From the NCBI RefSeq assembly GCF_014649795.1, contig NZ_BMTS01000032.1, positions 1 to 62,299 on the forward strand: a DNA stretch of 62,299 bases. The letters are read 5' to 3'. The notes under the pieces are model-generated. The model worked only from the letters and a program-made list of their open reading frames with translations. It had not been told where the DNA came from and did no database searches. The translations under genes and the position numbers were made by a program. Shown piece after piece: positions 16,384 to 25,108 of the stretch (within the stretch, counting starts at the first letter, position 1; each line of letters opens with the position of its first letter). The DNA comes from Streptomyces melanogenes (GTDB lineage: Bacteria; Actinomycetota; Actinomycetes; Streptomycetales; Streptomycetaceae).

Positions 16384-17703
16384 CTACGCCGCCCGCGCCC
16401 GCCGCGCCGCGGCCCGCGCCCGGCGGGCCAGCTTCCGTACCGTCGCGTTGCGCGGGATGAAGGCCAGCTGGGACGGGATCGCGCCCGGGAGGGCCAGGGT
16501 CGTCAGGCGGCGGCGTTTGAAGTAGCGCCAGGTGTGCGGGGTGAGATGGCGGGAGAGGTAGCGCTCGGCCGCGGGGCGCAGGTCGGGGCGGATCTCGGAC
16601 TGCATCGCGTAGCCGACCGCCGCCACCAGCGCCGCCAGGTCGTGCGGCGGCTCCGGCGGCTCGCCCTCCAGGGGCGGCAGCAGCGCGTCCACCAGCGTCA
16701 CCGGCACCCGGTTGCTGTTCTGGTACGGGGTGAGGCGGTCCAGGAGGAGGTCCGTGCCGGTGCGGGCGACGGGGATGTCGTAGAACGCGGACGCGGTGAG
16801 GAGCGCGGTGGAGAAGCAGCCGACCACCAGCGCCGGGCGGATCCGCTCGTACAGCACCTCGGCCAGCAACGGGCTCTCCAGGACCGTCAGTTCGACGCCC
16901 AGGCCCTCGGCCTCCGTGCGCAGCGACTCCGACCAGGCGGGCGGCGCCGAGGGGTGCGGCTTGAAGACGATCCGGCGGTGGCCGCGCGCGGCCGCGCCCC
17001 GCACCATCGAAAGGTGCAGCCGCTCCTCCTCCGCCTCGGTCAGGATGGAGAGCGCGGCCAGGTACTGGCCGAGCAGCAGGGCCGCGCCCTCGGGCACGTC
17101 CAGGTCGGCGTCGTCGGCCGACAGCTCGCCCACCACCTTGGTGAAGGCCGCCGTCGGGATCACCTCCGCGCCCACCTCGAACTCGCCGAGCAGCAGCGGC
17201 TCCAGGCCCGGCACCAGGTCCAGGTGCAGCACCCGCCGCACCCGCGAACCCACCAGCGGGTCCAGCTTGTTGCGGGTGGGGCCGTAGCTCATCAGCCCGT
17301 CCGCGTACACGTGCAGCGGCGCGTCCGGGAAGAGCTGGGCGACCGCGCCCGCCGGGTTGACCTGGATGGACTCGACGGCCAGCTCGATCCGGTCGTCCCC
17401 GAGGTCCCAGGCGCGCCGCAGCTGCCGCTCCCACAGCGGGACGTCGTCCGCGCGCGGCGCCCAGCCGCCCGGGTGCATCGGCGCGATGGTCTCGTTCCAC
17501 GACAGCACCCCGTCGAAGCGCTCCCGCAGCGGCGCGAAGCCCGGCATCTCGTCGAGCGAGGGCGAAGTCTCCGGGATCGGGGCGTTGTTGCTGACCAGGA
17601 GCAGCCGCCGGTCGGCCGGGCCGAAGCAGTCGCTGTCGATCGCGGCGGCCAGCGTCGCCACTCCGTACAGCGTCGTCGCCAGGAAGATCTGAGTCGTACG
17701 CAT
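16384..17703 (-). CDS. Polysialyltransferase-family glycosyltransferase
   Basis: A 439-aa protein resembling the alpha-2,8-polysialyltransferase (POLYST) family. Features I rely on are the opening RTTQIFLATTLYGVATLAAAI, the VSNNAPIPE segment, the nucleotide-sugar region IVFKPHPSAPP and the LVVGCFSTALLTASAFYDIP motif. Such enzymes extend polymers of nonulosonic acids from CMP-sugars. It overlaps the upstream GT2 gene by TGATG. Neighbouring CMP-sugar and NeuB-like genes support a role in a cell-surface polymer. Confidence 0.75.
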   Translation of the reverse strand: MRTTQIFLATTLYGVATLAAAIDSDCFGPADRRLLLVSNNAPIPETSPSLDEMPGFAPLRERFDGVLSWNETIAPMHPGGWAPRADDVPLWERQLRRAWDLGDDRIELAVESIQVNPAGAVAQLFPDAPLHVYADGLMSYGPTRNKLDPLVGSRVRRVLHLDLVPGLEPLLLGEFEVGAEVIPTAAFTKVVGELSADDADLDVPEGAALLLGQYLAALSILTEAEEERLHLSMVRGAAARGHRRIVFKPHPSAPPAWSESLRTEAEGLGVELTVLESPLLAEVLYERIRPALVVGCFSTALLTASAFYDIPVARTGTDLLLDRLTPYQNSNRVPVTLVDALLPPLEGEPPEPPHDLAALVAAVGYAMQSEIRPDLRPAAERYLSRHLTPHTWRYFKRRRLTTLALPGAIPSQLAFIPRNATVRKLARRARAAARRARAA

Positions 17704-18689
17704 CAGGCCGCGGCCCCCGCCGAGCCGAGGGAGGCCGTGCGTCCGCGCAACCGTCGCAGCCGGGACGCGCGGCCCGAGTCCATCGAGTCGAGCGCCTCGT
17801 TGAGAATGTCCTGCGGCATCCTTTTCAGCGCTCCCGCACTCATTGTCCGCAGTTTCCGTGCCACGGCCGGTTCGAACCTTTCACTGTTTCCCAGGTGGTG
17901 GGAAATGATGGCGCAGTATGTCCGTACCGCCTTCGGCAGCAGTTCCGCGGAATTTGGATCTTGGGCTGTTTCCTCGATTACCTGGTCGAATGCCCGGATG
18001 AAATCGAGCTGGCGTACGTCACCGATCTGCGTCAGTGAAGTCGCCACTCCGCGCCGGTAGTAGACGCCGAGCAGACCCACCACCGCGAAGGATTCCGCCC
18101 GCCGGTGCAGCCGCCAGATCCACGGCCGGTCCTCGGCCGTGCGCAGCCCGTCCGTGAAGTGCAGCAGACCCCGCTCCACCAGCCGCCGGTGGTAGATCCC
18201 GGCCCAGGCGAACGCGTAGTCCACCGAGGTCGAGCGGGTGGTCGGCAGGATCGCCGTGCGCGGGTCCAGCACCTCGCCGCGCCGCCCGTGCGGCACCCGC
18301 TGCACCGAGCGCTGGCTGCCGGTGCACTGCACGTGGTCGGTGCGCAGGAAGTCGCAGCCCAACTCCTCGATCTCCGCCACCAGTCGGGAGTAGTAGCCGG
18401 GCGCGAGCCAGTCGTCCCCGTCGAGGAAGGTGACGTACTCGCCGCGCGCCGCGTCGATGCCGGTGTTGCGAGCGGTGGCGAGACCGCCGTTCTTCTCGTG
18501 TCTGAGCACCACCGCCCCCGGCAGCTCGCGCTCGGCGCGGGCGAGCAGCGCGGCCGTACCGTCCGAGGAGCAGTCGTCGACCAGAAGGAACTCGAAGTCC
18601 TCACGCGCGTTGTCGCGCAGACTTCTCAGGGTGTCGGGGGCATAGGTCCGCACGTTGTAGAACGGCACGACCACGGAGAGCTTGACCAC
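17703..18689 (-). CDS. Family 2 glycosyltransferase
   Basis: A 328-aa GT-A enzyme: VVVPFYNVRTYAPDTLRSL at the start, the nucleotide-binding DDCSSDGT near residue 40, GGLATARNTGIDAARGEY, and the metal-binding DGDDW near residue 90. No transmembrane segment is evident, so it acts at the inner membrane face. GTG at 18689 is the start. It heads a two-gene operon with the polysialyltransferase-like gene and is divergent from the rest of the cluster. The transferred sugar is unknown. Confidence 0.88.
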   Translation of the reverse strand: MVKLSVVVPFYNVRTYAPDTLRSLRDNAREDFEFLLVDDCSSDGTAALLARAERELPGAVVLRHEKNGGLATARNTGIDAARGEYVTFLDGDDWLAPGYYSRLVAEIEELGCDFLRTDHVQCTGSQRSVQRVPHGRRGEVLDPRTAILPTTRSTSVDYAFAWAGIYHRRLVERGLLHFTDGLRTAEDRPWIWRLHRRAESFAVVGLLGVYYRRGVATSLTQIGDVRQLDFIRAFDQVIEETAQDPNSAELLPKAVRTYCAIISHHLGNSERFEPAVARKLRTMSAGALKRMPQDILNEALDSMDSGRASRLRRLRGRTASLGSAGAAA

Positions 18690-18876
18690 CCGGGTGACGC
18701 TAAGTGCCGCCGCGTCATTCGCCCTGTCCGTGCGAGGGATGTTGGGTGAACACTGGGCGACCGGCTTATTAACCGGTTCACTTTGCGAGCTCTTTCTTCT
18801 TTCGTAGACGCGCTGTTAACCATCTGTTGCGGTCCAGTTGGGCCGCCAAACGGAATGGATTCCTAGTTTCGTCGAC
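18690..18876. other. Divergent promoter region of the nonulosonic-acid cluster
   Basis: About 190 bp of relatively AT-rich DNA (ACCGGCTTATTAACCGGTTC near 18760-18780) between divergent glycosyltransferase operons. The TTAACCGGTT segment is partly palindromic. I see no gene in it. Confidence 0.4.
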
Positions 18877-20199
18877 GTGCCATCACGTACGAACCCCACC
18901 GACACTCCGCCGCGGATCGCCGTTCTCGCCGATTCCGACACCCGGTGGAAATGGGGTGCCCTCACCGCCCGCCGGATCGCCGAGCGCCCGCCCGAGCTCA
19001 GCGGCTTCCTGCTGCGCGGCCGGGCCACCCCCACCCCGCGCCAGCTCGCCGAGGTCGGCGTCGACGCCGACGCCCTGCGCGAGGTGACGATGGCCGCGTT
19101 CCTGAAGGCGGTCGAGGGCGAGCGGTACGACGTGGTGGTCCTCGCGCTGGTCGGCGGCGCGGCCCAGGCGGCCCTGCACGGCCTCGCCCGGCTGTGGCCG
19201 GCCGGCACCCGCAGGCCCGTCCTGGTCACCGGCTACGTCGGCGTCGTCTACGAGAAGCTCGCCGACGGCCTGCTGCTGCGCCACGGCGCCGACGTGGTCC
19301 TTGCCAACTCCCGGCACGACGCCGAGCGGTTCCGCGCGGTGTACGAGGGCGTGGGCGCCGACGCCTCGGCGGTGACCGAGGCCGCCCTGCCCTTCCTCGG
19401 CGGTGCGCCCTACGCGCCCGAGCCGGGCCGCGACACCGTCGTCTTCGCCGCCCAGCCCTCCGTGCCCGAGAGCCGCGCCGACCGGCTCTACCTGCTGCGG
19501 CGCCTGATCGCCCACGCCCGCCGCCACCCCGACCGCGAGGTGCTGCTCAAGCTGCGCTCCAAGCCCGGCGAGCACACCACGCACATCGAGGAGCAGCCGT
19601 ACCAGAAGCTGGCCCGCTCCCTGGAGCTGCCGCCCAACTTCCGTCTGGTGTACGGGAACATGGGCGAGGTCCTGGACCGCACCGACCTGCTGGTCACGGT
19701 CTCCTCGACGGCCGCCCTGGAGTCCCTGCACCGCTCGGTGCCCACCGCCGTCCTGACCGACCTGGGCGTACGCGAGGGCCTCGGCAACCACCACTTCGTC
19801 GGGTCGGGCTGCCTCGCCTCCTGGGACCAGCTGGACGACGGCCACCGCCCGGCCCCCGACGTGGGCTGGCTCGCCGCCCAGGGGGTGGCCCCCGGCGACG
19901 CCTACGCCACCGCCTTCGACGCGGCCCGCGCCCGCATCGCGGAGCTGCTCGCCCGGCCCGGCCTGCCGCCCGTGCGCCCCTACTACACGCCCGAAACCGC
20001 CCCCGGCTATCTGCCCGGCATCCTCGCCCGCCACCACCTCGCCCCCGACGGCACCCCGCTGCCGGGCGCCGCACCCGAGGCGGAGGCCACCGGCGTACGC
20101 CGCCTGGTGCGCGACGCCGTACGGGACGCGGCCCGCGGGGCCTACCGCCACGGCGTGCAGCGCGTGGCCCCGGTCATCCGCCGGATGGGAGAACTCTGA
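18877..20199 (+). CDS. Putative glycosyltransferase of the nonulosonic-acid cluster (DUF6716-like)
   Basis: About 440 aa with no signal peptide. It begins IAVLADSDTRWKWGALTARRI and has features of a GT-B fold: VTGYVGVVYEKLADGLLLR, LLKLRSKPGEHTTHIEEQPY and VTVSSTAALESLHRSVPTAV, the last resembling the nucleotide-sugar loop of sialyl- and polysialyltransferases. I recall homologues being called DUF6716. Start uncertain: GTG 18877 rather than TTG 18838. Its stop overlaps the CMP-sugar synthetase gene as TGATG. Confidence 0.65.
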   Translation: MPSRTNPTDTPPRIAVLADSDTRWKWGALTARRIAERPPELSGFLLRGRATPTPRQLAEVGVDADALREVTMAAFLKAVEGERYDVVVLALVGGAAQAALHGLARLWPAGTRRPVLVTGYVGVVYEKLADGLLLRHGADVVLANSRHDAERFRAVYEGVGADASAVTEAALPFLGGAPYAPEPGRDTVVFAAQPSVPESRADRLYLLRRLIAHARRHPDREVLLKLRSKPGEHTTHIEEQPYQKLARSLELPPNFRLVYGNMGEVLDRTDLLVTVSSTAALESLHRSVPTAVLTDLGVREGLGNHHFVGSGCLASWDQLDDGHRPAPDVGWLAAQGVAPGDAYATAFDAARARIAELLARPGLPPVRPYYTPETAPGYLPGILARHHLAPDGTPLPGAAPEAEATGVRRLVRDAVRDAARGAYRHGVQRVAPVIRRMGEL

Positions 20200-21413
20200 T
20201 GAACGACCGGCCTTCGACGAACGCCCGGCCCAAGGTCCTGGCCGTCATCCCGGCCCGGGGCGGCTCCAAGGGCGTCCCCGGCAAGAACCTCGCCGCGGTC
20301 GGCGGCGTCCCGCTGGTCGTCCGGGCCGTCCGGGCCTGCCTCGCCGCCCACCACGTCACCGACGTCGCCGTCTCCACGGACGACCCGGCGATCGCGGCCG
20401 CGGCCGCCGCGGCCGGCGCGCACGTGGTGGTGCGGCCCGCCGCGATCGCGGGGGACACCGCGACCAGCGAGGCGGCCGTGCTGCACGCCCTCGAAGGGCA
20501 CGCGGACACCGACGTCGTCCTGCTGGTGCAGTGCACCAGCCCCTTCCTGACCCACGAGGACGTGGACGGGGTCGCCGCGGCCGTCGTCGTGGACGGCGCC
20601 GACACCGCCGTCACCGTCGCCCCCTTCCACGGCTTCGTCTGGCGCGAGTCCGTCGAGGACGGCGGCGAGGGCATGGGCCACGACAAGAGCTTCCGCCCGC
20701 GCCGCCAGGACCGCCCCCAGGACTTCCTGGAGACCGGCGCCGCGTACGCGATGGACGCCGAGGGCTTCCGCACCCACCGCCACCGCTTCTTCGGCCGCAC
20801 CGCGCTGGTCAAGACCGACCCGGCGCGCGTCCTGGAGATCGACGACCCGCACGACCTGGCCCGCGCCCGGGCGCTCGCGCCGCTGCTCGACCCGGCCCGC
20901 ACCCCCGACCACGCCGACGTCGACGCGGTCGTCCTCGACTTCGACGGCACCCAGACCGACGACCGGGTGCTCATCGACTCCGAGGGCCGCGAACTCGTCG
21001 CCGTGCACCGGGGCGACGGGCTCGGCGTCGCCGCCCTGCGCCGCGCGGGACTGAAGCTGCTGATCCTCTCCACCGAGCAGAACCCGGTGGTCGCCGCCCG
21101 CGCCCGCAAGCTCCGGATCCCCGTACTGCACGGCGTCGACCGCAAGGATCTCGCCCTCAAGCAGTGGTGCGAGGACGCGGGGGTCGACCCGGCGCGGGTG
21201 CTCTACGCGGGCAACGACGTCAACGACCTGCCCTGCTTCTCCCTCGTCGGCTGGCCGGTCGCGGTCGCCGACGCCCACGACTCCGTGCGTGCCGCCGCGC
21301 GCGCGGTCACCGCCACCCCCGGCGGTGAGGGCGCGATCCGCGAGATCGCCGCCTGGCTCCTCGGACCCGAGCTCCACCACACCCCTTCGCTCCACAACTC
21401 CCCCGCCCAGTAA
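20199..21413 (+). CDS. Fused CMP-nonulosonate cytidylyltransferase and HAD phosphatase
   Basis: A 404-aa two-domain enzyme. Residues 1-230 are a NeuA-type cytidylyltransferase (VIPARGGSKGVPGKN, VQCTSPFLTHEDVD, ETGAAYAMD). From about residue 245 a KdsC-like HAD phosphatase begins (LDFDGTQTDDRVLIDSEGRE, later YAGNDVNDLPCFSLVGWPVAV). The fusion suggests removal of the 9-phosphate and CMP activation of the same sugar, for example Kdn or a sialic acid. It lies between a glycosyltransferase and the NeuB-like gene in one operon. Confidence 0.9.
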   Translation: MNDRPSTNARPKVLAVIPARGGSKGVPGKNLAAVGGVPLVVRAVRACLAAHHVTDVAVSTDDPAIAAAAAAAGAHVVVRPAAIAGDTATSEAAVLHALEGHADTDVVLLVQCTSPFLTHEDVDGVAAAVVVDGADTAVTVAPFHGFVWRESVEDGGEGMGHDKSFRPRRQDRPQDFLETGAAYAMDAEGFRTHRHRFFGRTALVKTDPARVLEIDDPHDLARARALAPLLDPARTPDHADVDAVVLDFDGTQTDDRVLIDSEGRELVAVHRGDGLGVAALRRAGLKLLILSTEQNPVVAARARKLRIPVLHGVDRKDLALKQWCEDAGVDPARVLYAGNDVNDLPCFSLVGWPVAVADAHDSVRAAARAVTATPGGEGAIREIAAWLLGPELHHTPSLHNSPAQ

Positions 21414-21425
21414 GGACACCCCCTC

Positions 21426-22358
21426 ATGAGCAACCGTCTGCGCACCTTCGGCAGCCGTACCGCCGGACCGGGTCAGCCGGTGTACGTCACCGGTGAGATC
21501 GGCATCAACCACAACGGTGACCTGGGCAACGCCCTCGCCCTGATCGACGCCGCCGCCGACGCGGGCTGCGACGCCGTCAAGTTCCAGAAGCGCACGCCGG
21601 AGATCTGCACGCCGCGCGACCAGTGGGACATCGAGCGCGACACCCCGTGGGGCCGGATGACGTACATCGACTACCGCCACCGGGTGGAGTTCGGCGAGTC
21701 GGAGTACCGCACCATCGACGAGCACTGCAAGAAGCGCGGGATCGACTGGTTCGCCTCCCCGTGGGACACCGAGGCCGTCGCCTTCCTGGAGAAGTTCGAC
21801 CTGCCGGCGCACAAGGTCGCCTCCGCCTCGCTCACCGACGACGAGCTGCTGCGCGCCCTGCGCGCCACCGGCCGCACGGTGATCCTCTCCACCGGCATGT
21901 CCACCCCGAAGCAGATCCGGCACGCCGTCGAGGTGCTCGGCAGCGACAACATCCTGCTCTGCCACGCCACCTCCACGTACCCGGCGAAGGCGGAGGAGCT
22001 CAACCTGCGGGTCATCAACAGCCTGATGGCCGAGTACCCCAACGTCCCGATCGGCTACAGCGGCCACGAGACGGGCCTGCAGACCACGCTGGCCGCCGTC
22101 GCCCTCGGCGCCACCTTCGTCGAGCGCCACATCACCCTGGACCGCGCCATGTGGGGCTCCGACCAGGCCGCCTCCGTCGAGCCGGGCGGTCTGCAGCGCC
22201 TGGTCCGCGACATCCGCACCATCGAGGCCGCGCTCGGCGACGGCGTCAAGAAGGTGTACGAGTCGGAGCTCGCCCCGATGAAGAAGCTGCGCCGGGTCAC
22301 CGGTGTCGTCGCCGAGGCCGAGGCGGCCGACGCCGACCGCGCGCCGGTCTCGGTCTGA
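21426..22358 (+). CDS. NeuB-type nonulosonic acid synthase lacking the SAF domain
   Basis: Condenses phosphoenolpyruvate with a hexose or hexosamine derivative to a nine-carbon keto acid. Family motifs are EIGINHNGDLGNALALI, AVKFQKRTPE, FASPWDTEAV, ILSTGMSTPKQI and GYSGHETG, with a metal or PEP region ERHITLDRAMWGSD. The protein is 310 aa; typical NeuB is about 345-350 aa and ends in an antifreeze-like SAF domain that closes the neighbouring subunit's active site. Here it ends soon after KKLRRVTGVVAEAE. The product may be Kdn, its phosphate or a sialic acid. Confidence 0.9.
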   Translation: MSNRLRTFGSRTAGPGQPVYVTGEIGINHNGDLGNALALIDAAADAGCDAVKFQKRTPEICTPRDQWDIERDTPWGRMTYIDYRHRVEFGESEYRTIDEHCKKRGIDWFASPWDTEAVAFLEKFDLPAHKVASASLTDDELLRALRATGRTVILSTGMSTPKQIRHAVEVLGSDNILLCHATSTYPAKAEELNLRVINSLMAEYPNVPIGYSGHETGLQTTLAAVALGATFVERHITLDRAMWGSDQAASVEPGGLQRLVRDIRTIEAALGDGVKKVYESELAPMKKLRRVTGVVAEAEAADADRAPVSV

Positions 22359-22373
22359 GCCGGGCCGGCCGCC

Positions 22374-23474
22374 GTGCCTCGGGACACCTCCGCCACGATC
22401 GCCTTCGTGGAGAGCCCGGTCCAGCTGCTCAACGTGCTGGAGTGGGCCCATTCCACGCGCCCGCTGCTGAACGGCGTGCCGGCCCAGCGGTCCGGGCCCC
22501 AGGACGCGGCGGCCGCCCACGACGACCTCACCGTCGTCGTCCTGTCGCCCACCGACCCGATGTCGCGCGGCCAGCTGCGCCGGATGGCGGAGCTGGCCCG
22601 CGAGGAGGGCATGCGGGTGCGCTGGGAAGAGGCGCGCGGCGGGCCCACCGCGCCGCTGCGCACCATCGGCGGGCTCTCCTCGCTGCTGCGCCGCGCCGAC
22701 CGGATCGTCATCGGCGACCCGTTCTCGCGCTACGTCCAGCTGCTGCTGACCGTGGCCCGCGCCCGTGACCTGGTCGTCGTCGACGACGGCACGGCCACCA
22801 TGGAGTTCGTCGCCCAACTGGGCAGCGGCGAGCGGCTGGTGCGCTGGCACCGGCGCGGCAGCCGGGCGGGGGCGCGCGACGTGCTCTTCGCCCCCTTCGC
22901 CGCCTCGGCCCGCCGTCGGCTCACGCCCTCGCGCGGGCGTACGGTCGAGGTGTTCAGTGCCATGCCCGTACAGGCGCCGGAGGCCGTCACGGTCACCCCG
23001 AACACCTTCGGCTGGACCCGGGCCCGGTTCGGTCCGCCGCGCATCACCAAGGGCGCGGACATGGTGGGCACCTCGCTGGTGGAAACCGGCGTGGTCGACC
23101 CCGACCGGTATCTGGAGGCGGTCGCCACCCTGGCCCGCACCCACGGCGTGACCCGGTACTTCGCCCACCGCCGCGAGTCCCCGGAGAAGCTGCGCACGCT
23201 GCACGTGCGCACCGGCCTGGAGATCGTCCGGCCGGACCTGCCACTCGAACTCATCGCCCGCCGCGGGCCCGTCGGGCGGACGATCCTCAGTTTCCCCTCC
23301 ACGGTCGTGCACACCCTGCCGCCCGCCTTGGCGGGCACCGACGTGCGCCTGCTGGTCTGCGACATCGACCCCCGCTGGCTCACCGACAAGGCGTCCCCGC
23401 GCGCCCAGGGCTTCCTCGCGGACGTCACCGGCTCGGCCCGCGACGCCCACGGGCTGCGCATGGTCGCGGCGTGA
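22374..23474 (+). CDS. Uncharacterised protein, possible sialyltransferase-like glycosyltransferase
   Basis: A 366-aa protein with GTG start. It opens with ATIAFVESPVQLLNVLEW, which resembles the first strand of GT52-type and related sialyltransferases (ESPLQLLNALE), and ends with LPPALAGTDVRLLVCDID. A DDGTATMEF segment lies in the middle. I do not recognise a firm family. Its place, 15 bp after the NeuB-like gene and last in the operon, suggests it transfers or processes the nonulosonic acid. Confidence 0.5.
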   Translation: MPRDTSATIAFVESPVQLLNVLEWAHSTRPLLNGVPAQRSGPQDAAAAHDDLTVVVLSPTDPMSRGQLRRMAELAREEGMRVRWEEARGGPTAPLRTIGGLSSLLRRADRIVIGDPFSRYVQLLLTVARARDLVVVDDGTATMEFVAQLGSGERLVRWHRRGSRAGARDVLFAPFAASARRRLTPSRGRTVEVFSAMPVQAPEAVTVTPNTFGWTRARFGPPRITKGADMVGTSLVETGVVDPDRYLEAVATLARTHGVTRYFAHRRESPEKLRTLHVRTGLEIVRPDLPLELIARRGPVGRTILSFPSTVVHTLPPALAGTDVRLLVCDIDPRWLTDKASPRAQGFLADVTGSARDAHGLRMVAA

Positions 23475-23516
23475 GCGGGCGCCCGGGCCGGGGCGCCCGC
23501 CGGGGCCCCGGCGGGC
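23475..23516 (+). terminator. Two overlapping hairpins ending the nonulosonic-acid operon
   Basis: GCGGGCGCCC (23475-23484) pairs with GGGCGCCCGC (23491-23500). Overlapping it, 23495-23516 is a perfect 22-bp palindrome with arms GCCCGCCGGGG/CCCCGGCGGGC. The two structures exclude each other. Confidence 0.8.
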
Positions 23517-23735
23517 CGTCCGCGCGCGCCGGACTGAGACGGCGCTGAGAGCGCGCTGAGAGAACACTGCGAAACATCTGCGACACGCCTGAGAAACGAG
23601 CGGCGAGTTTACCCAGCCCCCACGGCCGACAACCGTCGGCCGGGCAGATTTCTTTCCCCTATCGGGCTGAACTTTTGTTGATCGACGGTTAGTTGGCCCT
23701 TGAAGGGGCCTACTCTTCAACAGGTGAACCAGTTG

Positions 23736-24968
23736 ATGTCGCGCGCCTCCGACGAACCCGAAGCCGATCTGCCCGGGGAAGCCCCACTGCCCGGGTTGCT
23801 CCCCGAGCCCCTGGGCGCCGAACTCATCGCCTTCCGCCGGGACTTGCACATGCACCCCGAGCTGGGAAACCAGGAGTACCGCACCACCGCGGCGATCAAG
23901 AAGCGGCTGGAGGCGGCCGGGCTCAAGCCCCGGGTCCTCGACAGCGGGACCGGACTCCTGTGCGATGTCGGCACCTGGAAGGGGGGACGGCCCATGCTGG
24001 CGATCAGGGCGGACATCGACGCCCTGCCGATCCCGGACGCCAAAGTCAACACGCCGTACCGCTCGACCGTCCCCGATCGGGCGCATGCCTGCGGCCACGA
24101 CATCCACACCACCACCGTGCTCGGCACCGGTCTGGTGCTGGCCGAGCTCGACCGCCAGGGCCTGCTGCCGAACCCGGTCCGGCTGGTCTTCCAGCCCGCC
24201 GAGGAGGTGCTGCCCGGCGGCGCCACCGACGCGATCCGCTCCGGCGCGCTGGACGGCGTGGGCAGGATCATCGCGGTGCACTGCGACCCGCGCGTCGACG
24301 CGGGCCGGATCGGGCTGCGGGCCGGGCCGATCACCTCGGCCTGCGACCGGCTGGAGATCACCCTGGACGGGCCCGGCGGCCACACCGCCCGCCCGCACCT
24401 GACCACCGACATGGTCACCGCGGCCGCCCGGGTGGCCGTCGACGTGCCCGCGCTGCTCGCCCGCCGGATCGACGCCCGCGCCGGGCTCGCCGTCACCTGG
24501 GGCCGCATCGACGCCGGGCACGCCTGCAACGTCATCCCGATGCGCGCGGAGCTGGCCGGAACCGTGCGCTGCCTGGACCTGGACGCCTGGCGCGACGCGC
24601 CCGACAAGGTGCACGCCGCGATCGACGAGGTGGCCACTCTGCACGGCGCGAAGTCCGAGATCAACTACGTCCGCGGCGTGCCGCCGGTCGTCAACGATCC
24701 GGCGGTGGCCGAACTCCTGCGCGAGGCTCAGACGGCGCGCCGAGGGGCCGTCGCGATCGAGGACACCGAGCAGAGTCTGGGTGGCGAGGACTTTTCCTGG
24801 TACCTGGAGCACGTGCCGGGCGCGATGGCCCGGCTCGGCGTGCGCACTCCGGGGTCCAACGCCCGTCTTGACCTGCATCGGGGTGATTTCGACGCCGATG
24901 AGGCGGCCATCAAGGTCGGTGTGGAGCTCTTCACTGCCGCAGCGCTGCTGGAAGGACACCGTTCGTAA
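23736..24968 (+). CDS. M20-family metallo-amidohydrolase
   Basis: A 410-aa cytoplasmic peptidase/amidohydrolase of the N-acyl-amino-acid or hippurate hydrolase type. Metal-site motifs are FRRDLHMHPELGNQEYRTT, RADIDALPIP, ACGHDIHTTT and FQPAEEVLPGGA; the dimerisation lid has GPGGHTARPH; the C-terminal ligand region is LGGEDFSWYLEHVPG. Start ATG 23736 is preceded by AGGTGA at 23722-23727; GTG 23724 is possible. Neighbouring genes give no clue to substrate. Confidence 0.88.
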   Translation: MSRASDEPEADLPGEAPLPGLLPEPLGAELIAFRRDLHMHPELGNQEYRTTAAIKKRLEAAGLKPRVLDSGTGLLCDVGTWKGGRPMLAIRADIDALPIPDAKVNTPYRSTVPDRAHACGHDIHTTTVLGTGLVLAELDRQGLLPNPVRLVFQPAEEVLPGGATDAIRSGALDGVGRIIAVHCDPRVDAGRIGLRAGPITSACDRLEITLDGPGGHTARPHLTTDMVTAAARVAVDVPALLARRIDARAGLAVTWGRIDAGHACNVIPMRAELAGTVRCLDLDAWRDAPDKVHAAIDEVATLHGAKSEINYVRGVPPVVNDPAVAELLREAQTARRGAVAIEDTEQSLGGEDFSWYLEHVPGAMARLGVRTPGSNARLDLHRGDFDADEAAIKVGVELFTAAALLEGHRS

Positions 24969-25034
24969 CCGGACACTTCATCCTCTGTTCGCGGCGATTC
25001 GATAACGGCTTCCGAACAGGTCTTTACGCGACAT

Positions 25035-25046
25035 CTACGCGCGTTA
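25035..25046. promoter_or_regulatory. Nucleoside-regulon operator 1 (degenerate) in bmpA promoter
   Basis: CTACGCGCGTTA, two mismatches from CTACGCGCGTAG. It lies between a possible -35 TTTACG (25023-25028) and -10 TACGAT (25045-25050), 63 bp before the bmpA start. Confidence 0.6.
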
Positions 25047-25108
25047 CGATCCGACGCGAAACCAGCGCCGGTAGGGGCGCTCTCGGTTCGTTTTGAAGGG
25101 ACCTCCTC

